From positions 3,472,001 to 3,536,000 of the forward strand of contig NZ_CP115669.1 of assembly GCF_029203285.1 (NCBI RefSeq): a DNA stretch of 64,000 bases, read 5' to 3'. The DNA comes from Pseudomonas sp. PSE14. Lineage in GTDB: Bacteria; Pseudomonadota; Gammaproteobacteria; Pseudomonadales; Pseudomonadaceae. Both the position numbers and the translations under genes were made by a program. The notes beneath the pieces are model-generated. The model did not search any database and had not been told where the DNA came from. It saw only the letters and a list, made by a program, of their open reading frames with translations. Shown one piece after another: positions 23,913 through 33,000 of this stretch (the first letter of the stretch is position 1; the number at the start of each line of letters is the position of its first letter).

Positions 23913-25914
23913 ATCGACCCTCGGCCTCACCCTCCCCCGTAGCGGCCTGCCGCTGGGCCCGGCGATCTGCACACTGCTGTTGACGGTGCTCGCCGCGCTG
24001 CTGGTGCTCCATGGCCTGCAGGGCGCCCTGCCCCGCGAGCTCTGGTGGCAGGCGCTGTGGTCGCCGAACCTCGACGACGTGCGCCAGGTGCTGATGCACT
24101 TCAGCTTCTACCCGCGCCTGGCCGTCAGCCTGATGGCAGGTGCTGCACTGGCCCTGGCCGGCACGCTGTTCCAGCAGATCCTGCGCAACCCGCTGGCCGA
24201 ACCGGTGACGCTGGGTGTATCCGCCGGGGCCAATCTGGCGTTGTCCGCCGCCACCATCTTCGCCCCGGCGTTGCTGGTGCATGGCATGGAGGCGGTCACC
24301 CTGAGCGGTGCGGCGCTGGCGGCCTGTCTGCTGTTCGCCTTCGCCTGGGGCCGCACCCTGTCGCCGCTGCGCTTCATCCTCGCCGGCATGGTGATCAGCC
24401 TCTATTGCGTATCGCTCAACGCACTGCTGGTGCTGTTCAACCACGACTACCTGATCGACCTGCTGCTCTGGCAGGCCGGCTCGCTGAACCAGAGCGGCTG
24501 GGACGGCGTTTTGTACCTGGCGCCGCGTCTGGCGATGGCCATGGTCGTCGCGCTGCTGATGGCGCGTCCGCTGGCCGCGCTGGGACTGGAGGACGAAGGC
24601 GCCGCCGCGGTGGGCGTGAATCTGCGCCGTACCCGCGTGCTCGGTCTCGCCGTGGCGGTGTCACTGAGCGCCTTCGTAACCAGTGCCGTGGGCATGCTCG
24701 CCTTCGTCGGCCTCGCGGCGCCCACCATCGCCCGGCTGTGCGGTGCGCGCACGCTCAAGCAACGGCTGATCTGGGCGCCACTGCTGGGCGCCGCGCTGCT
24801 TTGCGTGGTGGACCAGATCGCCCGCGAACTGTCGCGTTTCGCCGGGGAGATTCCCGCCGGCATCCTCACCGGCATCTTCAGCGTGCCGCTGCTACTGTGG
24901 CTGCTCAGCCGCCAGCGCAGCGGCGGCATCGTCCCGCGCCCGGCACCGGCCAAGCCGCAACGCGAACATCCCTGGCGACTGATCATCGGCGCCGCCATCG
25001 TGCTCGCCCTGTTGACGCTGCCGGCGATCTACTTCGCGGTGGACGCCAACGGCTGGCACTGGGGCGATGCCGGCCTTGCCGACGCCATCGTCCAATGGCG
25101 CCTGCCACGCGTGCTCGGTTCGCTGGCCGCCGGCGCCATGCTCGCCGTCGCCGGCCTGCTGGTGCAGCGCCTGACCGGCAACCCCATGGCCAGCCCGGAA
25201 GTGCTCGGCGCCACCTCCGGCTCGGCCATCGCCGTACTGGTGCTGTTCCTGGTGCTGCCGCAGCCGCAGGCCTACATGGTCCCCGCCGCCAGCATCGGCG
25301 CCCTGCTCACCCTCGGCCTGCTGCTCTGGTTCGCCTGGCGCAGGACATTCAACGCCGAGCGCCTGCTGCTCACCGGCGTCTGCCTGACCACCCTGTTGCA
25401 CTCGCTGAGTACCCTGCTGCTGGCCAGCGGCGACCCGCGCATGACGGCGATGATGAGCTGGATGACCGGCTCGACCTACCAGGTCGACGTGGCGTCGGCG
25501 GGTACCGGAGTGGTCGTCGCTACCGTGATGATCGGCGTGAGCCTGCTGCTGGCCCGTCCGCTGGACCTGCTGTCCCTCGGCAACGGCACCGCGACGGCCC
25601 TGGGCCTGAAGCTGCGCCTGAGCCATCTGGCGATCCTGCTCAGCGCCGCGGTGCTCACGGCAACCGCCACCATCATCGTCGGGCCGCTGAGCTTCGTCGG
25701 CCTGATCGGCCCGCATATCGCCCGTCACCTGGGCGTACGCCGCGCCGCTCCGCAGTTGCTGCTGAGTGCGCTGGCCGGCGCGCTGATCATGGTGGTGGCC
25801 GACTGGCTGGGAAGGAACATCGCCTACCCCTGGCCAGTGTCGGCGGGACTGCTGGCGGCGTTCATCGGCTGCCCGTATTTCCTCTGGCTGATGCGCCGGG
25901 AGCGCAAGGGCTGA
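23905..25914 (+). CDS. fhuB: FhuB-like fused double permease for ferric hydroxamate
   Basis: A 669-residue inner-membrane protein made of two tandem FecCD-type permease halves (about 1-335 and 345-669). Each half has the ATPase-contact and channel motifs: ALAGTLFQQILRNPLAEPVT with MLAFVGLAAPTIAR in the first, AVAGLLVQRLTGNPMASPEV with GPLSFVGLIGPHIAR in the second. Fusion of both halves in one chain is the FhuB hallmark. ATG 23905 overlaps the fhuD-like stop. Its ATPase partner is most likely the FhuC-like protein at 12034-12813. Confidence 0.93.
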   Translation: MPESTLGLTLPRSGLPLGPAICTLLLTVLAALLVLHGLQGALPRELWWQALWSPNLDDVRQVLMHFSFYPRLAVSLMAGAALALAGTLFQQILRNPLAEPVTLGVSAGANLALSAATIFAPALLVHGMEAVTLSGAALAACLLFAFAWGRTLSPLRFILAGMVISLYCVSLNALLVLFNHDYLIDLLLWQAGSLNQSGWDGVLYLAPRLAMAMVVALLMARPLAALGLEDEGAAAVGVNLRRTRVLGLAVAVSLSAFVTSAVGMLAFVGLAAPTIARLCGARTLKQRLIWAPLLGAALLCVVDQIARELSRFAGEIPAGILTGIFSVPLLLWLLSRQRSGGIVPRPAPAKPQREHPWRLIIGAAIVLALLTLPAIYFAVDANGWHWGDAGLADAIVQWRLPRVLGSLAAGAMLAVAGLLVQRLTGNPMASPEVLGATSGSAIAVLVLFLVLPQPQAYMVPAASIGALLTLGLLLWFAWRRTFNAERLLLTGVCLTTLLHSLSTLLLASGDPRMTAMMSWMTGSTYQVDVASAGTGVVVATVMIGVSLLLARPLDLLSLGNGTATALGLKLRLSHLAILLSAAVLTATATIIVGPLSFVGLIGPHIARHLGVRRAAPQLLLSALAGALIMVVADWLGRNIAYPWPVSAGLLAAFIGCPYFLWLMRRERKG

Positions 25915-25924
25915 TTCAGCGTAA

Positions 25925-26089
25925 GGCGTATAACCGTTCCCGGTTGTACGCCGCTTCATTTCAGCTCATCACTGACGCCGGCATCAGATCGGAGCGCCTT
26001 GATCCATCGGCAGAGTGCGGTTCGCGAGCAAGCTCGCTCCTACAGGTGGCACCGCGTGCTCTTCGTAGGAGCGAGCTTGCTCGCGAACC
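25925..26089. repeat. GTACAAC-family palindrome followed by a REPIN
   Basis: Hairpin 25925-25952 (GGCGTATAACCG, TTCC, CGGTTGTACGCC) is a third relative of the 6792 element. REPIN 26019-26089 follows, with GGTTCGCGAGCAAGCTCGCT and its inverted copy about 20 bases apart. They fill the gap between converging fhuB and the hydrolase gene; no simple terminator is seen. Confidence 0.8.
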
Positions 26090-26112
26090 AGCTTGACGCC
26101 GGGCTCGCCGGC

Positions 26113-27075
26113 TTACCAGCGCGCCGCGAGGAACTCCGCCACCCGGCGATAATATCCCTCCACCTCCGGCACCAGGTTGCCCATGCGCAGGAAGTCGTGG
26201 GTCATGCCGCAGCAGCGCTCCGCCTCGACTTCCACGCCCTGCTGCACCAGTGCCTGGGCATAGGCCAGGCCTTCGTCCAGCAGCGGATCGAACTCGGCGG
26301 CGAACAGCAGGGCCGGCGCACTGCCTTGCAGGGCCGCGCCGGCACGGAGCGGCGAGCAACGCCAATCGCCACGCCGGGCAACCTCCGGCATGTACTGGTC
26401 GTAGAACCAGTCCAGGCTGGCCGTTTCCAGCAGGTAGCCCTCGGCGAACAGTTCCTGGGACTCGCTGCGCGCGCTGGCATCCGCCGTCGGGTAGAACAGC
26501 AGTTGGGCGCAGGGCTGTTCGGCGCCCTCCCCCGCAAGTTCAGCACTGAGGACGGTAGCCAGCGTGGCACCCGCGCTGTCGCCTCCGACGGCAATGCGCC
26601 GTGGATTCAGCCCGAGGCTGGCCGCTGAACTCAGCAGCCAGTCCCAGGCGTCGCGGGCATCGTGGATCGCCGCCGGGAAGGGTGCCTCCGGCGCCAGGCG
26701 GTAGCCCAGCGAAATCACGGCGCACTCGCAGTGCTTCGCCAGCAGCCGGCACAGGCCGTCGTGGGAATCCAGGCTGCCGACCGTGTAGCCGCCGCCGTGG
26801 AAGTACAGGATCGCGCCCTCGCCCGCGCCTAGCGGCCGGTACAGGCGAGCCGGCAGTTGCCGGCCCTCCCGCGCCGGGATCAGCAGTTCTTCCACCGGCA
26901 TCGACGGTGCGCCGGCCTTGAGCGACTCGGACGAGGCATCGAACTCCTCTCGCGCCTGCTCCACCGGCAGTTCGTGCAGCGCCGGTCGACCATTGCGGCG
27001 GCCTTCGTCGACCATGTCCAGGAAGGCGGAAATCTCCGGGTGCAGCATGCCGACCTCTTTCATCAATGCGTTCAT
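26113..27075 (-). CDS. alpha/beta hydrolase (HSL/Aes family) coupled to the NRPS operon
   Basis: A 320-residue cytoplasmic hydrolase: HGGGYTVGS oxyanion motif, GGDSAGA nucleophile elbow, EFDPLLDEG acid and MTHDF histidine. The ATG overlaps the stop of the second NRPS gene (ATGA), so translation is coupled and the enzyme is very probably part of siderophore metabolism. Because the assembly line has no C-terminal thioesterase domain, it may release the peptide, trim the acyl chain, or hydrolyse ferric siderophore after uptake. The sequence does not say which. It is not of the typical Fes/IroE esterase type. Confidence 0.85.
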   Translation of the reverse strand: MNALMKEVGMLHPEISAFLDMVDEGRRNGRPALHELPVEQAREEFDASSESLKAGAPSMPVEELLIPAREGRQLPARLYRPLGAGEGAILYFHGGGYTVGSLDSHDGLCRLLAKHCECAVISLGYRLAPEAPFPAAIHDARDAWDWLLSSAASLGLNPRRIAVGGDSAGATLATVLSAELAGEGAEQPCAQLLFYPTADASARSESQELFAEGYLLETASLDWFYDQYMPEVARRGDWRCSPLRAGAALQGSAPALLFAAEFDPLLDEGLAYAQALVQQGVEVEAERCCGMTHDFLRMGNLVPEVEGYYRRVAEFLAARW

Positions 27076-30000
27076 ACCGTGGCCTTTTCCTTGGCGGTTT
27101 CTACCTGCGCACAGCAGTGATCGATCACACCGTCCAGCTCTTCGCGCAGCCTGGCCATCAGCGCCTCGATGCGCGACGGCCGAAACACCCGGCGGCTGAA
27201 CATGCAGCGCAGGGTCAGCTCGCCGTCGTAGACCTGGCCGACGATCTCCAGCCAATTGTTCATCGGCGTGCTGGCGGCGTAGGTGTCGCCGGGTTTCTCC
27301 TGCAACGGCACGAACAGCGCCTGGTCATCGAAGCTCTGGTCGAACTGGCCGAGGTAGTTGAAGGTGACGCGCGGCTCGGCGCGTGCGGCGAGCTGGCGGC
27401 GCAGCGCGCTGTCGCCCAGGTAGCGCAGCGCGCCGTAGCCGATGCCCTTGTCCGGCACCGCGCGCAGCTGCTGGCGGATCGCCGGGATGGCCTGGGCGTA
27501 GTCGCCCTGCCCCGGCGTCAGGCGCAGCGGGAACAGGCTGGTGAACCAGCCCAGGGTGCGGCTGTGATCGACCGCGTCGAGGATGTCCTCGCGGCCATGG
27601 CCTTCCAGGGCGATCAGCACCGACTCACTTTCGCACCATTGGCACAGCGTGCGGCCCAGCGCCGTCAGCAGCAGGTCGTTGATCTGCGTGCGATAAGCCT
27701 CCGGCGCTACCTTCAGCAGCCGTTGGGTCTGCTCGCGGTCCAGGCGCAGGAACAATTGCTCCAGGTGCGCCATGCGCTCGGCGCCGCGCGGGTTGTCGCG
27801 CTGCGGCTCACCCAGGCCCTCGATCTCGGTCTGCTCCAGCCAGTACGGCAGGTCGCCCTGCGCCAGTTGGCTGTCGGCGTACTCGCGCAGGCCCTCGGCC
27901 CAGGCGCGGTAGGCGCTGGTGCGTTCGAAGCGCGGCGCAGGTTCGCCAGCGAGCTGCGCGGTGTAGCGCTGTTGCAGCTCCTCCAGCAGGATGCGCCAGG
28001 ACACGCCGTCCACGCCCAGGTGGTGGATCACCAGCAGCAGGCGCTGGGTGCCGTCAGGCATGTCGGTGAGCACGCCGCGTAGCAGCCGGCCTTCGGCAAG
28101 ATCGAGGCTGCGCTGCGCCTGGTTGGCGATCAACAGTGCCTCCTCAGCATTCGCCGCCTGGCGCTGCCAGAGCAGCGCGCCGGTGACCTCGCTGGCCTCA
28201 AGAGTGCGCTGGCGCCACACGCCGTCCGCGCCACGGGCGAAGGACAGACGCAGGCTGCCGTGTTCGGCCAGCAGGCCTTGCAAGGATGCCTCCAGCGCAT
28301 CAGCGTCGAGACGCTGGCGGCACTCCAGCAGCACCGCCTGGTTGAAGTGGTTGGGCTCCTCCAGCTGCTGCTCGAACATCCATTGCTGGATCGGCACCAG
28401 GCCGAAGGATTCGCCATCGTCCGCGACCTCAACCGCAGCGGTCGGCGCCGCTTCGTCCGCCCCCTCGGCACGCTCCAGCAGGCCGGCGATGGTCTGGTAC
28501 TGCAGCAGGTCGCGCAGGCGGATTTCCACGCCCTCGCCGAGCGCCTGGCGGGCGCGGGAGACGATCTGCAGGCTGAGGATGGAGTCGCCGCCGAGGTCGA
28601 AGAAGTTGTCGCGGATACCGACGCGCTCCACTTGCAGCACGTCCTGCCAGATGTCGGCCAGGGCGCGCTCGCGCTCGTTACGCGGCGCCTCGTAGGCTTC
28701 GCCCTGCCAGGTCGGTTCGGGCAGCGCCTTGCGGTCGATCTTGCCGTTGGGCGACAGCGGGAAGCGTTCAAGCTTGAGAATCTGCGCCGGCACCATGTAG
28801 TCCGGTACCTGCTCGCGGAGGAAGCTGCGCAGCGCGTCACCTTCCGCTTCACCCACCACGTAGCCGACCAGTTGCTTGCCGCTGATGCCGTCGCGGGCGA
28901 CCACCAGCGCCTCGCTGACCTGCGGGTGATCCTGCAGGCGCGCCTCGATCTCACCCAGCTCGATGCGGAAGCCGCGAATCTTCACCTGGTGGTCGATCCG
29001 TCCGACGTAGTCGATCACGCCATCGGCGCGGCCGCGCACCAGGTCGCCGGAGCGGTAAAGGCGGCCACCGCTCGCATCGAACGGATCGGCGACAAAGCGC
29101 TCGGCGGTCAGGCCTGCGCGCTCGTGGTAACCGCGCGCCAGGCCGTCGCCGCCGATGTACAGCTCACCGGCCACGCCCAGCGGAACCTGCCGCAGTTGCT
29201 CGTCGAGGATGTACAGCTTGCGCGCGCCGACGCCCTTGCCGATGGGTGCATAGGCGGCATCGCAGGCCGTCGCGCGGTCGGCCTTCCACAGCAACGGCGT
29301 GACCACGGTCTCCGTGGGGCCGTAGCCATTGATCAGGTGTTCGGCGCGCAGCGCGCGTTTGGCCAGTTCGAAGCTGGCATTGGGCACCGCGTCGCCACCG
29401 AAGCAGTAGATGCGCACCGGCGGCGGGTTGCCGTCACGCAGGGCATGCTCGGCCAGTTGTTGCAGGTAGACCGGCGGGAAGGCCGCCACGCTGACCTGCT
29501 TGTCGTGCAGCACGCGGTAGGTCTGCTCCGGAGTCCACAGCTCATCGCCACGCAGTACCAGGCTGCCGCCGTGGACCAGAGTGGTCAGCCAGCGCTCGTG
29601 GGCACCGTCGAAGGCGAAGGACATGAAGTGCAGCTCGCGGGTCGCTGCGTCCATCCGGTACAGCTCGCCGATGGCCGTGCAGTGCATGGCCAGCGGGCCG
29701 TGGCTCACCGCCACGCCCTTGGGCTTGCCGGTGGAGCCGGAGGTGTAGATCAGGTAGGCGAGGTTTTCCGGCTCCAGGGCCACCACGGGCAGGTCGCTGT
29801 CTTCTCCGCTCAGATCGAGCGCGTCCAGCTCCAGGCACTGCACGCCCGCCGGCAGAGGCAGTCGCTCGCGCAGGCGGCTGTCGGTGATCAGCAGCGCGAT
29901 GCCGGCATCACTCATCTGGAACTCCAGGCGCTCGCGCGGGTACTCGGCGTCCAGCGGCACGTAGGCACCGCCGGCCTTGAGCACCGCCAGCAGCGCCAAC

Positions 30001-33000
30001 GGAATGCGCACGCTGCGCGGCAGGGCCACGCCGACGCGGACTTCCGGACCAATACCCAGCGCCATCAGGCGATGGGCCAGGCGGTTGGAGTCGCGCTCCA
30101 GCATCGCGTAGTCGATCTCCTCGTTGCCGCAGATCAGCGCCACCTCATCGCCGCGCAGAGCGGCCTGACGCGCAATCGCCAGGTGCACCGGCTCGGCCGG
30201 CGGCAGCGACTGATGCGGACCACGGCAGGCGGCCAGGGCCGCGCGATCGTTGGCCGACAGGCATTGCAGCTCGCCGACGCGCTTGCCGGCGCCGTGCAGC
30301 AGGCTGTCCAGCACCTGCTCCATATTGCCGCGCAGGCGTGCCACGGTGGGGGCGCTGAAATGCGCGTGCAGGTACTGGTATTCGATCTCCAGCGTCTCGC
30401 CGACGCGCACGGCGAGGTCCATCGGAATGCTGGTCTCATCCTTGGATTTCAGCTCGCCGAAGCGCAGCCCCCGGGCGCTGCGCAGCACCTCGTCCACCGG
30501 GTAGTTCTCGAACACGATGATGCTGTCGAACAGTGCCTGCCCGGCCTGGCCGGCCCAGCGCTGGATGTCGTACAGCGGCGTGTGCTCGAACTCGCGCACG
30601 TCCAGGTTGTAGGCCTGCAGCTCGCGCAGCCAGTCGCCGAGGTCGGCGTCCTCGCTCGGCGCCTGAACGATGGGCAGGGTGTTGATGAACAGGCCCAGCA
30701 GGCTGTCGGCGCCGGCCAGTTGCGCGGGCCGCCCGGCCACGGTGGCGCCGAAGGCGACGCGCTGCTGCCCGGTGTAGCGTTGCAGCAGGAGAATCCACGC
30801 CGCCTGCACCAGGGTATTGAGCGTCACCCGCTGGCTGCGGGCGAAGGCTTTCAGGCGTTCGGTGGCCGCCGCGTCGTAGCGGCTGTACTCCAGGCCGTGG
30901 CCACTGCCTTCGGCCGGGCGCGCCAGGCTGTCAGCCAGCACGGTGGGCTGGGCGAAGCCTTCCAGCCGCGCGTTCCAGAAATCCTGGGCCTGCTGCTGGT
31001 CCTGAGCTTGCAGCCAGTGGATGTAGTCACGGTAGCGGCCCTGCTGAGGGATGCTCTCGCCGTTGTAGCGGCGCAACACTTCAGCGAACAGCTGGGCGTT
31101 GCTCCAGCCGTCGAGCAGGATGTGGTGATGGGTGTAGACCAACTGGTGACTGGCCTCGGCGCTGCGCACCAGCACCAGGCGCAGCAGCGGCGGACGCGCA
31201 AGATCGAAGCTGCGGCTGCGTTCGGCGGCGGCCAGTTCGTCCAGCGCCGCGTCCAGGTTTTCGCGGCCACGCCAGTCGAGGACTTCCAGCGGCAGCTCGA
31301 CCTGTTTGTGCACGGCCTGAACCGGCTTGTCGAGCCCCTGCCAGTGCACACCGGCACGCAGGTTGTCGTGGGCATCCAGCGCCGCCTGCCAGGCAACGCG
31401 GAAACGCTCGACGTCCAGCCCCTGCACTTCCACGCGCAACTGGTTGACATAGACGCCGCCCTCGCTGCCGTCCACGCCGTGGAACAGCATGCCCTGCTGC
31501 ATGGGCGACAGCGGATAGAGGTCTTCGATCTCGGCCGGATTCAGATCGAGCGCGGCCAGCTGTGCGGCGTCCGGCGCCTCGATGGCGGAGACCACGACGG
31601 CCGCATCGGTTGTGACGAAGTCACCGGCCACACAGGCCAGCGCCTGCAGGGTCTGGTGCTGGAACAGGTCCTTGGGACTGAGTTGCAGACCGGCGGCCCG
31701 TGCTCGGCTGACCACCTGGATGGAGACGATGGAATCGCCGCCGAGTTCGAAGAAGTTGTCGTCCAGCCCCACGCGTTCCAGGCCCAGCACGGCGCACCAG
31801 ATGCCCGCCAGGGTCTGCTCGCGTTCGCTTTCCGGCGCGCGGTAGGTCTTCTGCAGCAGGCTGAAGTCCAGCTCCGGCAGTGCCTTGCGGTCCAGCTTGC
31901 CGTTGGGTGTCAGCGGCATGCGTTCGAGCGGGACGATCTGCGCGGGGACCATGTAGTCCGGCAGCTCTTCCAGCAGCGTAGCGCGCAGGTCGCTTTCGAT
32001 CTGCCCCGTCACGTAGCCGACCAGTTGCTTCACCGCTCCCGCGTCGCGGGCGATCACCACCGCCTCGCGCACGCCGGGCTGGCCAAGCAGGCGCGACTCG
32101 ATCTCGCCCAGCTCGATACGGAAGCCGCGAATCTTCACCTGATGGTCGAGGCGGCCGAGGTACTCCAGCACGCCATCGGCACGCCAGCGCGCCAGATCAC
32201 CGGTGCGGTACATGCGCGCGCCCATTTCCCTACCGTAGGGATCGGCGACGAAGCGCTCGGCGGTCAGATCGGGGCGGCCATGGTAGCCGCGCGCCAGGCC
32301 GTCGCCGGCAATGTACAGCTCGCCAGCCACACCGATGGGCGCCGGTTGCAGCTCGCCATCGAGGATGTACAGCCGGGTGTTGGCGATGGGCTTGCCGAGC
32401 AGAGCACGGGCGCCCTTGTCGATCTTCCAGGCCGCCGACCAGATGGTGGTTTCGGTGGGCCCGTAGAGATTCCACAGTGCTTGGGTCTGAGCCGTCAGCT
32501 TGTCCGCCAGCTCGGCGGACAGCGCCTCGCCGCCGCAGAAGAAGCGGCAGCCGCTCAGGCGCGGGAAGTCCTCGTGACCACTGAGCAGCGTCCAGGTGCT
32601 CGGGGTCGCCTGGATCACCGTCACGCCCTGCTCCAGCGCCACGCCGAGCAGGCGTGACGGATCGCGAGCGACGTCGCGGTCCACCAGCACCACCCGGCCG
32701 CCCACCAGCAGCGGCAGGTACAGCTCCAGCGCGGAGATGTCGAAGGACAGCGAAGTCAGCGCGAGGACGCGGTCCCGCGCCTCCAGGCCCGGCTCGCGGG
32801 CCATGCTGAGCATGAAGTTGACCACCCCGCCATGGCGCACCGCGACGCCCTTGGGCTTGCCAGTGGAGCCGGAGGTGTAGATGACATAGGCCAGATCATC
32901 CGGCGTGGCGAGGTTGTGCAGGTCGCTGTCGGCGTGGCCATCCAGCTGCGCCCAGTCGCGGTCCAGGCAGAACGCGCGGGCGCCTGTCTGCAGCAGCTCG

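Noticed and set aside
28260..32657. Very long plus-strand open frame (about 1465 codons) opposite NRPS 2
   Set aside because: It is antisense to clearly conserved NRPS domains, low in aromatic residues and rich in Ala/Gln/Val/Arg, the usual mirror of high-GC coding DNA.
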